This document shows positions 51,151-60,792 of a DNA stretch of 64,000 bases, one piece after another (within the stretch, counting starts at the first letter, position 1; every line of letters begins with the position of its first letter). The DNA comes from Streptomyces sp. SCL15-4 (lineage in GTDB: Bacteria > Actinomycetota > Actinomycetes > Streptomycetales > Streptomycetaceae). The notes under the pieces are model-generated. The model was given only the letters and a program-made list of their open reading frames with translations, was not told the origin of the DNA and made no database searches. The position numbers and the translations under genes are program-made. Where the stretch lies: positions 1,798,001-1,862,000 of the forward strand of contig NZ_JAOBTQ010000001.1 of NCBI RefSeq assembly GCF_033366695.1. Direction: 5' to 3'.

Positions 51151-52560
51151 TCAGTCCTGTCGCAGTCTCCGCCAGACCGCCTTGGCCGCGTTGTGGCCGG
51201 ACATGCCGTGCACACCGGGTCCGGGCGGCGTGGCCGAGGAGCAGAGGAAGACGGCCGGATGAGGTGTGTGGTACGGGAACAGGGACGGCTTGGGGCGCAG
51301 CAGCAGCTGGAGTCCGGAGGCCGCGCCGCAGGCGATGTCCCCGCCGACGTAGTTGGCGTTGCGGGCGGCCATCTCGGCGGGCCCGGCGGTGGCGCGGGCC
51401 AGCACGCGGTCGCGGAAGCCGGGGGCGAAGCGCTCCAGCTGGCGTTCTATGGTCTCGGTGAGGTCCCCGGACCAGCCGTTCGGCACATGGCCGTACGCCC
51501 AGAAGACGTGCTTGCCCTCGGGAGCCCGGGTCGGGTCGGCCACGCTCGGCTGCACGGTGATCATGAACGGCCGCTCGGGCGCGCGTCCCTCGCGGGAGGC
51601 GGCGCGCAGGGCGGTGCCGATCTCGGCCCGGCTCGCGCCGATCTGGACGGTGCCGGCGGCGCGGGCCTCGGGCGCCGTCCAGGGCACCGGGCCGTCCAGC
51701 GCGTAGTCGATCTTGAAGACGCTGGGGCCGTAGCGGTATCCGGCGTAGTGGTCGCCGAAGCCGGCGATCCGGGCGAGCGCGGCGGGCGAGGTGTCGAAGA
51801 CGTACGCGCGGGCGGGCGGCAGGTCGTCCAGGCGCTTGACCTCGAAGTCGGTGTGCACCTCGCCGCCGAGGTCTCTCAGATACGCGGCGAGGGCGTCGGA
51901 GAGGGCCTGGGAGCCGCCGCGGGCCACCGGCCAGCCGCGGGCGTGCGCGGACAGGGCGAAGACCAGCCCGATGGCGCTGGTGGCCAGGCCGCCCAGCGGT
52001 GCCATCACATGGGCGACGAGGCCGGCGAAGAGGGTCTTGAACCGCTCGTCCTTGAAGCGGCGCATCAGCCAGGTGGACGGCGGCAGCCCGGCCAGCCCGA
52101 AGCGGGCGAGGGTGACCGGGTCGCGGGGCAGCGCGGTCAGCGGCAGGGACATGAAGTCCCGCACGAGCGTGTCCCAGTGGGCGAGCAGCGGCTCGACCAG
52201 TCTGCGGTACGGGCCCGCGTCGCGCGGTCCGAAGGAGGCGGCGGTCTCGGCCACCGAGCGGGACAGCACGGCCGCGGTGCCGTCCGGGAACGGGTGGGCC
52301 ATGGGCAGCGGGGCGTGCAGCCACTCCAGGCCGTACCGGTTAAGCGGGAGAGCGCGGAACGCCGGGGAGTTGACGGCGAGGGGGTGGGCGGCCGAGCACG
52401 GGTCGTGCCGGAAGCCGGGCAGCGTCAGCTCCTCGGTGCGGGCGCCGCCGCCGACGGTGGACTTCGCCTCGAACAGGGCCACGGAGAAGCCGCGGCGGGC
52501 CAGCTCCACCGCGGCGGTCAGTCCGTTCGGTCCCGCACCCACCACGACCGCATCGAGCAT
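51151..52560 (-). CDS. FAD-dependent phytoene desaturase-like oxidoreductase
   Basis: 469 residues from ATG 52560, chosen because AAGG lies at good distance; a GTG at 52569 is in frame. The FAD motif is [22 protein letters not shown], then [42 protein letters not shown] and [20 protein letters not shown] complete the pattern of the carotenoid desaturase/PYROXD2-like group. Known for the group: flavin-linked desaturation or isomerisation. No carotenoid genes are nearby, so the substrate is open. Confidence 0.85.
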   Translation of the reverse strand: MLDAVVVGAGPNGLTAAVELARRGFSVALFEAKSTVGGGARTEELTLPGFRHDPCSAAHPLAVNSPAFRALPLNRYGLEWLHAPLPMAHPFPDGTAAVLSRSVAETAASFGPRDAGPYRRLVEPLLAHWDTLVRDFMSLPLTALPRDPVTLARFGLAGLPPSTWLMRRFKDERFKTLFAGLVAHVMAPLGGLATSAIGLVFALSAHARGWPVARGGSQALSDALAAYLRDLGGEVHTDFEVKRLDDLPPARAYVFDTSPAALARIAGFGDHYAGYRYGPSVFKIDYALDGPVPWTAPEARAAGTVQIGASRAEIGTALRAASREGRAPERPFMITVQPSVADPTRAPEGKHVFWAYGHVPNGWSGDLTETIERQLERFAPGFRDRVLARATAGPAEMAARNANYVGGDIACGAASGLQLLLRPKPSLFPYHTPHPAVFLCSSATPPGPGVHGMSGHNAAKAVWRRLRQD

Positions 52561-52656
52561 CGACGGCACCTTCGGACCCCTTCGTCAGCCGATGGCCTTC
52601 GGGATCAGGATAGGCCGGGACACCGGCACCGCCCCGGTCCGGGTGGCACCGGCCGG

Positions 52657-53511
52657 TCAGGAGGCGGTGCGCAGCACGTCGGCCACCCGGCGGGCGGTGG
52701 CGGCGTCCCGCGCGGCGGTGAACGGCAGGGCGTTGCCGCCGGTCACGCGGAACGGCTCGCCGGTCAGGGTGAGGTGCGTGCCGCCGGCCTCCTCGACCAG
52801 GAGCAGCCCGGCCGCGTGGTCCCAGGCGGCCTCCCAGGAGAAGGCGACGGCGTCCAGCTCGCCCCGGGCGACCGCGAGGTACTCCAGGCCCGCCGAGCCG
52901 CACGCGCGCGGGGCGAGGCCGTCGGTCCACAGGGCGCGCAGCGCGCGCTTCTGCTCGTCGGTGGTGTAGTCCGGGTGGGAGGTGGCGACGACGAGGTCCC
53001 GGCCGGGCTCGGGCGGGCCGGCGAACAGCCGCTCGCCGTCGAGGAAGGCGCCGCGGCCGCGGACGGCGGTGGCGAACCGGCCGCGCGCGGCGGCGTAGGT
53101 CCAGGAGGCGATCACGGCGCCGCGGTGGGCGAGGGCCACCAGGGTGCAGAAGCCGTCGTCGCCGTGGACGAACTGGCGGGTGCCGTCCACCGGGTCGACG
53201 ATCCAGACCGGTGTGTCGCCCTGCAGCGCCTCGTACACCGCCGGGTCGGCGTGCACCGCTTCCTCGCCGACCACCACGGAGCCGGGCAGCAGCGCGCCGA
53301 GGGCCTCGGTGAGCCGCAGCTCGGCGAGCCGGTCGGCGTCCGTGACCAGGTCGTGCGGGCCGCTCTTCTGGTCCACCTCGTGCGCGGCGAGGCGGCGGAA
53401 GCGGGGCAGGATCTCGGCCGCGGCGGCCTCGCGGACCGCCTCCTCCACGTCGGCCGAGCGGCGGGCGAGAAACTCCTCGATGGTTTCCGTCTCTTCGATC
53501 ATGCCTCCCAT
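52657..53511 (-). CDS. Inositol monophosphatase family protein
   Basis: 284 residues. LVTDADRLAELRLTEAL, GEEAVHADP, WIVDPVDGTRQFVHGDDGF and SWEAAWDHAAGLLLVEEAGG are the Mg-binding blocks of the family. Known role: Mg-dependent removal of phosphate from inositol phosphate or related compounds such as histidinol phosphate or PAP; the exact substrate is not fixed by sequence. Start uncertain among ATG 53511, ATG 53502 (GGGAGG very close) and an upstream codon at 53526. Confidence 0.88.
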   Translation of the reverse strand: MGGMIEETETIEEFLARRSADVEEAVREAAAAEILPRFRRLAAHEVDQKSGPHDLVTDADRLAELRLTEALGALLPGSVVVGEEAVHADPAVYEALQGDTPVWIVDPVDGTRQFVHGDDGFCTLVALAHRGAVIASWTYAAARGRFATAVRGRGAFLDGERLFAGPPEPGRDLVVATSHPDYTTDEQKRALRALWTDGLAPRACGSAGLEYLAVARGELDAVAFSWEAAWDHAAGLLLVEEAGGTHLTLTGEPFRVTGGNALPFTAARDAATARRVADVLRTAS

Positions 53512-53628
53512 CAGACCACGCCCCACTGACAGCCCCCGGCCCGCGGGTGGCCGCGGGGTGGAATCGACGCGAACAGCGGGGGTCTCGGCGAAGGGCCCCG
53601 GAAAGGGGGAAGGGCCCCGGAAGGGCCG

Positions 53629-55470
53629 TCAGCGGCCCACGGCGTATCCCTGCATGCCCCGCGGGTTCGCCGCCGCCGACAGGATGCCGGTGGCCGGGTC
53701 CCGGGCCACCGCGCACAGCCGGCCTTCGGACCAGGCCGGGCCAACGGTGACGTCGTGGCCGCGCCGCCGCAGCTCCTCGATCACCCCGGAGCCCATGCGG
53801 GACTCCACGGTCACGCTGCCGGGGCGCCGGCGGCGCGGGTGGAAGGAGCCGGGGAAGCTGTCGTTGTGCCAGTTGGGGGCGTCGACGGCGCCCTGGAGGT
53901 CGAGGCCGCCGCGGACGGGGGCGCGCAGGACGGCGGCCAGGAAGAAGTGCAGCTGCCACTGGTCCTGCTGGTCACCGCCGGGCGTGCCGAACGCCAGGAC
54001 CGGCACTCCGTCGCGCAGCGCGAGGGACGGGGTGAGGGTGGTGCGGGGGCGGCGGCCGGGGGTGAGGGTGCCGGGCAGGCCCTCCTCCAGCCAGGTCATC
54101 TGCAGCCGGGTGCCGAGCGGGAAGCCGAGTTCGGGGACGACGGGGTTGGACTGGAGCCAGCCGCCGCTGGGCGTGGCCGCGATCATGTTGCCCCAGCGGT
54201 CGACCACGTCCAGGTGGCAGGTGTCGCCCCGGGTCGAGCCGTCGGCGGCCACCTCGGCCTCACCGGTGGCCTCCGCGAGGGCGGGCGCGCCGGGCAGCCG
54301 GGCGACGGTCGGCTCGCCGGCGCCCAGCGGGTCGAAGCCGGGCCGGGCGTCCGCCGTCGCGTGCGCGTGGGCGGGCAGCCTCGGGGGGCGTCCGCCGGGG
54401 CTGCCGGGGCGCAGGTCGTAGGAGGCCTTCTCGCCGATCAGGGCCCGCCGCCCGGCGTTGTAGCCGTCCGACAGCAGCTCGGCGAGCGGGACCTCGGCGG
54501 CGTCGCCGTACCAGGCCTCGCGGTCGGCCATGGCGAGCTTGCAGCCCTCGATCAGCAGGTGCACGTGATCGGCGGAGCCCGGGGCGGGCAGCTCGGGCGG
54601 GAGCAGGGCGAGCTGCTGGAGCAGCACCGGGCCCTGGCTCCAGGGGCCGGCCTTGCATACGGTCCAGCCGTTCCAGTCGTAGGTCACCGGGGTCTCGTAG
54701 TGGGCCGACCACCCGGCCAGGTCGGCCTCGGTGAGCGTGCCGGTGTGCCGTTCGCCGCTGGTGTCCCTGGTGGGCCGCCCGGACTGCCGTACCAGCGCCT
54801 CGGCGATGAAGCCGGAGCGCCACACCTCGCGCGCGGCGTCGATCCGCGCCTCCCGGTCGCCCGCGTGCGCGGTCTCGGCCAGCAGCCGCTTCCACGTCGC
54901 GGCGAGCGCGGGGTTGCGCAGCAGGGTGCCGGGGCGGGGCGGCCGGCCGCCGGGCAGGTACACCTCGGCCGACGACGTCCACTCGGTCTCGAACAGCCGC
55001 CGTACGCTCTCCACGGTCGCGCCGACGTTCTCCACGGGCGCGTGCCCGTGCTCGGCGTAGCCGACGGCGTACTTCAGGACGTCGTCGAGGGACTTGGTGC
55101 CGTGGTCGCGCAGCAGGAGCAGCCAGGCGTCGAAGGCGCCGGGCACGGCGGCGGCGAGCGGTCCGGTGCCGGGTACGAGGTCCAGCCCGAGCCCCCGGTA
55201 GTGGGCCGGGGTGGCGCCCGCCGGGGCCACGCCCTGTCCGCACAGCACGCGCACGTCGCCGCCCGCCGGGGCGAGCAGGATCGGGACCTCGCCGGCCGGC
55301 CCGTTCAGGTGCGGTTCCACGACGTGCAGCACGAACGCGCCGGCCACGGCCGCGTCGAAGGCGTTGCCGCCGTCCTCCAGCACCGCCATCGCCGACTGGG
55401 AGGCCAGCCAGTGCGTGGAGGAGACCATGCCGAAGGTGCCTTGCAGGGTGGGTCGGGTCGTGAACCGCAT
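53629..55470 (-). CDS. ggt: Gamma-glutamyltransferase family protein
   Basis: 613 residues. The Ntn-hydrolase nucleophile is the Thr of RGDTCHLDVVDRWGNMIA (about residue 414-431), where the precursor would cut itself; PSGGWLQSN and GTPGGDQQDQWQ follow. The N-terminal ASQSAMAVLEDGGNAFDAAVA is also typical. Known role: hydrolysis or transfer of gamma-glutamyl groups, as from glutathione-like or other glutamyl compounds. No signal peptide is visible, unlike the periplasmic enzymes, so it probably works in the cytoplasm, perhaps as an acylase-like relative. Confidence 0.88.
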   Translation of the reverse strand: MRFTTRPTLQGTFGMVSSTHWLASQSAMAVLEDGGNAFDAAVAGAFVLHVVEPHLNGPAGEVPILLAPAGGDVRVLCGQGVAPAGATPAHYRGLGLDLVPGTGPLAAAVPGAFDAWLLLLRDHGTKSLDDVLKYAVGYAEHGHAPVENVGATVESVRRLFETEWTSSAEVYLPGGRPPRPGTLLRNPALAATWKRLLAETAHAGDREARIDAAREVWRSGFIAEALVRQSGRPTRDTSGERHTGTLTEADLAGWSAHYETPVTYDWNGWTVCKAGPWSQGPVLLQQLALLPPELPAPGSADHVHLLIEGCKLAMADREAWYGDAAEVPLAELLSDGYNAGRRALIGEKASYDLRPGSPGGRPPRLPAHAHATADARPGFDPLGAGEPTVARLPGAPALAEATGEAEVAADGSTRGDTCHLDVVDRWGNMIAATPSGGWLQSNPVVPELGFPLGTRLQMTWLEEGLPGTLTPGRRPRTTLTPSLALRDGVPVLAFGTPGGDQQDQWQLHFFLAAVLRAPVRGGLDLQGAVDAPNWHNDSFPGSFHPRRRRPGSVTVESRMGSGVIEELRRRGHDVTVGPAWSEGRLCAVARDPATGILSAAANPRGMQGYAVGR

Positions 55471-55633
55471 GTCTCACCTCGTTGTCTCGCGCGCGTCGGC
55501 CGGTTCGCCCGTGAGCGGCTGCCCGGATCAGAAGCTGCCCCGTCGCGCGGCCGGCTACGCGGTCGGGGACCGGGTCTCTGCGAGACCCCTTTACCTGGCT
55601 GTCATGTCCCGGTAGCTTCCGCCCTCTGCAAGT

Positions 55634-55646
55634 AGTTGCAGCAACT
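55634..55646 (+). promoter_or_regulatory. Amylase operator (MalR/Reg1-like)
   Basis: AGTTGC-A-GCAACT, with further symmetry outward (CAAGT before, TTACTG after). It lies 49 bases before the amylase ATG. TTGCA/TGCAA palindromes at this place are known targets of the LacI-type MalR/Reg1 regulators of Streptomyces amylase genes. No regulator is encoded nearby. Confidence 0.55.
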
Positions 55647-55694
55647 TACTGTCTCCAGTTTCATCCACTCCCCAATCGCCGCCCGGGAGACGTC

Positions 55695-58600
55695 ATGAGA
55701 TCAAGGTCAACAGCCCCTGCGAGCGCACCACCACGACCCCGCCCGCTCCGCCGCGCGCTCGCCGTGGGCGCCGCTGCCGCCGGGGTGATCGGACTGCTCA
55801 CCGGCCCGTCGCAGTTGCCGCCGGACCCGATGCGGCCGACGGCCGCCGCCACCGCCTCCGCCACGACGACCGTCTTCTACTACACGAAGACGAAGAACTG
55901 GCCGTCCGCCTACCTGCACTACGCCCCCGACGGCGGCTCGTGGACGGTCGTCCCCGGCGTCGGCATGGAGCCCGCCTGCACGGACTGGGTGAAGAAGACC
56001 GTCGACCTCGGCTCGGCCACCGGGCTGCGGGCCGCCTTCAACAACGGCAGCGGCACCTGGGACAACAACGGCGGCGGCAATTACGCCCTGGGCACCGGAA
56101 CCGTCACCGTCAAGGACGGGGTGATCGCCCACAGCGACCCGTGCGCGGACACCGGCACGGGCTCCGGGAACGAGGCGACCGTCTACTACTCGACGGCCAC
56201 GACCGGCTGGACCACCGCCAACATCCACTACGCCCCGGCCGGCGGTTCCTGGACCACCGCCCCCGGCGCCGGCATGGAGCCCGCCTGCACCGGCTGGTGG
56301 AAGAAGACCCTCGACATCGGCACCGCCACCTCGCTGAAGGCGGCGTTCAACAACGGCAACGGCGTCTGGGACAACAACAACAGCGCCGACTACACGCTCG
56401 CCACCGGCACCTCCACCGTGCAGGACCGGAAGGTCACCACCGGGGCGAAGAACCCCTGCGCCGCGGCGGACCCCGACACCCAGGCCCCCACGGCCCCCGC
56501 CAAGGTCACCGCCACCGCCACCCACACCTCCGTCGTGGTCGGCTGGGACGCGGCCACCGACGACACGGGTGTGGTGAAGTACCAGGTCACCCGCACCGGC
56601 GGCACCAAGGGCACGACCGTCACGGACGTCACCTCCACGGTCCTGACCGACACCGGGCTGGAGGCGAAGACGGCCTACACCTACACCGTCAAGGCGGTCG
56701 ACGCGGCCGGCAACACCTCACCGGCCTCGGCGGCGGCCACGGTGACCACCGGGGAGCAGGCGCCGGAGCCCGCCACCGGCACCCCGCTCGGCACCGACCC
56801 GCGCAAGGACCCCATCTACTTCGTCCTCACCGCCCGCTTCTACGACGGTGACAGCGCCAACAACCGCGGCGGCAGCCAGCACGTGAAGTCCGGCAACGCG
56901 GCCGGCAACGACCCGATGTTCCGCGGCGACTTCAAGGGGCTGGTCGACAAGCTCGACTACATCAAGGCCCTCGGCTTCTCCGCCGTCTGGATCACCCCGG
57001 TCGTCCTCAACCGCTCGGACTACGACTACCACGGCTACCACGGCTACGACTTCTACAAGGTCGAGCCGCGCCTGGAATCGGCCGGCGCCTCCTACCAGGA
57101 CCTGATCAACGCGGCCCACGCCAAGGGCATGAAGATCTACCAGGACGTGGTGTACAACCACAGCTCCCGCTGGGGCGCCAAGGGCCTGTTCACACCGACC
57201 GTGTACGGCGTCCGCGACAGCCAGTGGAGCTGGTACTACGACGAGAAGAACGACGGCTTCGAGTACGACGGCCTGACGGTCGAGCCCAAGTCCGGTAAGT
57301 CGTACTACAACGGCGACCTGTGGTCCACCGCCGAACCGACGGGCAACACCTGCGTCAACTGGGGCAAGCCGACCGGCGGCAGGAGCGCGGAGGGCTACAC
57401 CGTCTACAACTGCCAGTGGCCAAGCCCCACCTCGGGCATGTTCCCCAAGCAGTACTACCACCAGTGCTGGATCGGCAACTGGGAGGGCGAGGACTCACGC
57501 TCCTGCTGGCTGCACGAGGACCTCGCCGACTTCAACACCGAGTCCACCGCGGTGCAGAACTACCTCATCGGCGCCTACGACAAGTACATCGACATGGGCG
57601 TCGACGGCTTCCGCCTGGACACGGCCGTACACGTGCCCCGGGTCACCTGGAACCGCCGCTTCCTGCCCGCCATCCAGGAACGGGTCACGCAGAAGTTCGG
57701 TGCCGGGAAGGCGGCCAACTTCTTCGTCTTCGCCGAGGTCGGGGCCTTCGTCAACGACAAGTGGAACCGCGGGTCCGTGAACCACTCCGCCCAGTTCTAC
57801 ACCTGGAAGGAACGCAAGGAGTACAGCGCCGACGACGCCCGGGCGGCCCTCGAACAGTACGACTACGAGGAACAGCTGGGCACCGGCAGCCAGCCCACCT
57901 CCACCAACGCCTTCCTCAACGGCAACACCTACCACGCCCCGGACCACTCGCAGGCCTCCGGCATGAACATCATCGACATGCGCATGCACATGAACTTCGG
58001 TGACGCGCAGAACGCCTACGGCAACGGCAAGGACTCCGACGACAGCGTCAACGACGCCACCTACAACGTCGTCTACGTCGACAGCCACGACTACGGCCCG
58101 AACAAGTCGTCCACGCGCTACAGCGGCGGCACCGACGCCTGGGCCGAGAACATGTCCCTGATGTGGACCTTCCGCGGCATCCCGACGCTGTACTACGGCT
58201 CGGAGATCGAGTTCCAGAAGGGCAAGCAGATCGACTGCGGCCCCACCTGCCCGCTCGCCTCCACCGGACGCGCCTACTACGGCGACCACCTGGCCGGTAC
58301 CGTCACCGCCTCGGACTTCGGCAAGGTCGGCTCCGCCACCGGCGAGGTCGCCGACACCCTCGCCCAGCCCCTGGTCAAGCACCTCCAGCGGCTCAACCAG
58401 ATCCGCCGGGCCGTGCCGGCCCTGCAAATGGGCCAGTACTCCACCGACGGCATCTCGGGCGGCATGGCGTTCAAGCGCCGCTACACCAGCGGCGGCACGG
58501 ACAGCTTCGCCCTCGTCACGGTCTCCGGCGGCGCCACCTACACCGGCATCCCGAACGGCACCTACACCGACGCCGTCACCGGAGACGTGAAGACCGTCTC

Positions 58601-58703
58601 CAACGGCACGCTGTCCGTCGCGGCCCCGGGCAAGGGCAACCTCCGGGTGTACGTGCTCGGCGGCCCCGGCAAGATCGGCACCGACGGCCCCTACCTGAAG
58701 TGA
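55695..58703 (+). CDS. Secreted multidomain alpha-amylase (GH13) with tandem starch-binding modules
   Basis: 1002 residues. A signal region with Arg-rich start (PLRRALAVGAAAAGVIGLL) is followed by two tandem, closely alike carbohydrate-binding modules of CBM25 type (about 58-145 and 161-248; each has NxHYAP-like, GMEPAC and FNNG.G.WDNN), a fibronectin III domain (about 266-352) and a GH13 barrel (about 370-960). Region I is DVVYNH (484-489), nucleophile Asp642 in GFRLDTAVH, acid/base Glu681 in FAEVG, third acid Asp799 in VDSHDYG. Known role: hydrolysis of starch outside the cell. A MalR-like palindrome precedes it and a strong terminator follows. Confidence 0.95.
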   Translation: MRSRSTAPASAPPRPRPLRRALAVGAAAAGVIGLLTGPSQLPPDPMRPTAAATASATTTVFYYTKTKNWPSAYLHYAPDGGSWTVVPGVGMEPACTDWVKKTVDLGSATGLRAAFNNGSGTWDNNGGGNYALGTGTVTVKDGVIAHSDPCADTGTGSGNEATVYYSTATTGWTTANIHYAPAGGSWTTAPGAGMEPACTGWWKKTLDIGTATSLKAAFNNGNGVWDNNNSADYTLATGTSTVQDRKVTTGAKNPCAAADPDTQAPTAPAKVTATATHTSVVVGWDAATDDTGVVKYQVTRTGGTKGTTVTDVTSTVLTDTGLEAKTAYTYTVKAVDAAGNTSPASAAATVTTGEQAPEPATGTPLGTDPRKDPIYFVLTARFYDGDSANNRGGSQHVKSGNAAGNDPMFRGDFKGLVDKLDYIKALGFSAVWITPVVLNRSDYDYHGYHGYDFYKVEPRLESAGASYQDLINAAHAKGMKIYQDVVYNHSSRWGAKGLFTPTVYGVRDSQWSWYYDEKNDGFEYDGLTVEPKSGKSYYNGDLWSTAEPTGNTCVNWGKPTGGRSAEGYTVYNCQWPSPTSGMFPKQYYHQCWIGNWEGEDSRSCWLHEDLADFNTESTAVQNYLIGAYDKYIDMGVDGFRLDTAVHVPRVTWNRRFLPAIQERVTQKFGAGKAANFFVFAEVGAFVNDKWNRGSVNHSAQFYTWKERKEYSADDARAALEQYDYEEQLGTGSQPTSTNAFLNGNTYHAPDHSQASGMNIIDMRMHMNFGDAQNAYGNGKDSDDSVNDATYNVVYVDSHDYGPNKSSTRYSGGTDAWAENMSLMWTFRGIPTLYYGSEIEFQKGKQIDCGPTCPLASTGRAYYGDHLAGTVTASDFGKVGSATGEVADTLAQPLVKHLQRLNQIRRAVPALQMGQYSTDGISGGMAFKRRYTSGGTDSFALVTVSGGATYTGIPNGTYTDAVTGDVKTVSNGTLSVAAPGKGNLRVYVLGGPGKIGTDGPYLK

Positions 58704-58767
58704 CCCGCACCGGGACCGGGCCGGCGACCCGCGGCCCGGGTACGTCGTCCGGGTGATCGTACGAAGC

Positions 58768-58805
58768 CGTCCGGCCCGCCGGGAACACCCCGGGCGGGCC
58801 GGACG
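58768..58805 (+). terminator. Terminator after the amylase gene
   Basis: A 13-bp perfect stem (58768-58780 with 58793-58805, beginning CGTCCGGCCC) with a 12-base loop, followed by TTTCT. It is 65 bases after the amylase stop and 33 before the lipoate ligase start. Confidence 0.75.
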
Positions 58806-58837
58806 TTTCTCGTGCGGCAGGAACGGAGGCCAAGGCA

Positions 58838-59902
58838 GTGCACGGTGAGTACAAGGTGCCCGGCGGCAAGCTCGTCGTCGTGGACGTGGACGTGGAAGAG
58901 GGCGCGCTGCGGCATGTGCGCGTGGCGGGCGACTTCTTCCTGGAGCCCGACGAGGCGCTGGACGCGGTGAACGGCGCCCTGGAGGGCGCTCCCGCGGACA
59001 CCGACGCGGCGGGGCTGGCCGCGCGCGTCGACGCGGCACTGCCGGCGGGGACGGTGATGTACGGCCTGACCTCGGAAGGCGTCGGCATCGCGGTGCGCCG
59101 GGCACTCGCGCGCGCCACGGACTGGACCGACTACGCCTGGCAGCTGATCCACGAGGCCCCGCAGCCGCCGGCCCTGCACATGGCGCTGGACGAGGTGCTG
59201 ACCGCCGAGGTGGCCGCGGGCCGGCGCCCGCCGACGCTGCGGGTGTGGGAGTGGGGCGCCCCGGCGGTGATCATCGGCAGCTTCCAGTCGCTGCGCAACG
59301 AGGTCGACCCGGAGGGCGCCGCCCGGCACGGCATCGAGGTGGTGCGGCGGATCTCCGGCGGCGGCGCGATGTTCGTGGAGCCCGGCAACACCATCACCTA
59401 CTCGCTGTCGGTGCCCGAGTCCCTCGTCCAGGGCCTGTCCTTCCAGGACAGCTACGCGTATCTGGACGACTGGGTGCTGGGCGCCCTCGGCGACCTGGGC
59501 ATCCGGGCCTGGTACCAGCCGCTGAACGACATCGCCACCGACCAGGGCAAGATCGCGGGCGCGGCGCAGAAGCGGATGGTCGGGCCCGGCGGTGGCCCGG
59601 GCGCCGTGCTGCACCACGTGACGATGTCGTACGACATCGACGCCGACAAGATGGTCGAGGTGCTGCGGATCGGGCGGGAGAAGCTGTCGGACAAGGGGAC
59701 GCGGAGCGCGAAGAAGCGGGTCGATCCGCTGCGCCGGCAGACGGGGCTGGCACGCGAGGCCGTCATCGACCGCATGATCGAATCCTTCCGCGCGCGCTAC
59801 GGCCTGGCCGAGGGCGAGGTCACCGACGAGGAACTGGCCCGGGCGGAGGAACTGGCCCGCACGAAGTTCGGCTCACCGGAGTGGACGGCGCGCGTGCCAT
59901 AG
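58838..59902 (+). CDS. lplA: Lipoate--protein ligase A family protein
   Basis: 354 residues from GTG 58838. The first 85 residues (VPGGKLVVVDVDVEEG, VRVAGDFFLEPDEAL) are the small accessory domain that in many ligases is at the C-terminus or a separate protein. The catalytic domain has LHMALDEVL, VIIGSFQSLRNEVD, VVRRISGGGAMFVEPGN and IATDQGKIAGAAQKR with the lysine that holds lipoyl-AMP. Known role: ATP-dependent attachment of lipoate to 2-oxoacid dehydrogenases and the glycine cleavage H protein. The inverted domain order is usual in actinobacteria and archaea-like forms. Confidence 0.88.
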   Translation: MHGEYKVPGGKLVVVDVDVEEGALRHVRVAGDFFLEPDEALDAVNGALEGAPADTDAAGLAARVDAALPAGTVMYGLTSEGVGIAVRRALARATDWTDYAWQLIHEAPQPPALHMALDEVLTAEVAAGRRPPTLRVWEWGAPAVIIGSFQSLRNEVDPEGAARHGIEVVRRISGGGAMFVEPGNTITYSLSVPESLVQGLSFQDSYAYLDDWVLGALGDLGIRAWYQPLNDIATDQGKIAGAAQKRMVGPGGGPGAVLHHVTMSYDIDADKMVEVLRIGREKLSDKGTRSAKKRVDPLRRQTGLAREAVIDRMIESFRARYGLAEGEVTDEELARAEELARTKFGSPEWTARVP

Positions 59903-60090
59903 CCTTTGGCGGGTCCGGCGGGGTGTCCGGGCCGCGTGCGGGACGGAAACGGTACGGCATGATCGCGCGTCCGTGACCGGGTGGGCACGCAGTGCGTCGG
60001 CACTTCCGCCGCACAGGCGGTCATGTGACACTGTCGTACCCCGTCCGCCCCCGCGGACCCCTCCACCCCCTCCCCCACGAGAAGTGCGTC

Positions 60091-60756
60091 GTGCGTTCCC
60101 TTCCTCTGCCGCTCGCTCTCACCGCGCGTCTGTCGCCGGTCGCGGTGCTCGCCTGCGCCGGCTGGGCGCTGTCCTGCGGCCCGGCCGCGCCGCCCGCCGC
60201 CGGACACCAGACACTCCGGAACCCGCCCGTCGCAGCCTCCTCCGCCGCCCCGTCCGCCACCACGGCCGCGCCGACGTACACCACCGCGCCCTCGCCCTGC
60301 GCCGGCGTGCCCGCGGCCACCCTCGCGTCCCTGGTGCCCGGCGCGAAACCGGCCGGCAAGGAGATCCCCTCGACGGACACCAGGCTGCGCCGCACCTGCT
60401 CCTGGAACGCGCTCCACGGCTACGACTACCGCTGGCTGGACGTGTCGTTCGAGATCGGCGAGTCGGACCAGGAGGCGACGAAGGAGTACGAGCAGCGGGT
60501 CGCGGAGAAGAGCGGCGGCGGAGCCGTGCCGGGGCTCGGCGACACCGCGTACTCCGTCGTCGGCCTCGCCACCGAGGACAAGCAGCAGACCCGCGAGGGC
60601 GTCGTGCTGGTCCGCGTCGCCAACGCCCTCGTCGTCGTCACCTACAGCGGCAGCGACTTCGAGACCCGCAAGGCCCCGACGACGGACGAGATCAACAAGG
60701 GCGCCATCAGGGCCGCGAAGGCCGCGGTGGCCACGCTGGGCGACGGCCGGGGCTGA
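60091..60756 (+). CDS. Secreted protein or lipoprotein, DUF3558-like
   Basis: 221 residues from GTG 60091. The N-terminus (VRSLPLPLALTARLSPVAVLACAGWALSCG) is a signal peptide with two candidate lipid-bearing Cys, in VLAC and ALSC, neither a perfect lipobox. A Pro/Ala/Thr linker follows, then a folded part starting PCAGVPAATLASLVPGAKPAG with RRTCSWN and VVLVRVANALVVVTYSGS, the pattern of DUF3558 surface proteins. Function unknown; probably anchored on the outer face of the membrane. Confidence 0.78.
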   Translation: MRSLPLPLALTARLSPVAVLACAGWALSCGPAAPPAAGHQTLRNPPVAASSAAPSATTAAPTYTTAPSPCAGVPAATLASLVPGAKPAGKEIPSTDTRLRRTCSWNALHGYDYRWLDVSFEIGESDQEATKEYEQRVAEKSGGGAVPGLGDTAYSVVGLATEDKQQTREGVVLVRVANALVVVTYSGSDFETRKAPTTDEINKGAIRAAKAAVATLGDGRG

Positions 60757-60792
60757 CCCGCGGCGGGTTCCGGCCCGGCCGGCCGCCCCCGT

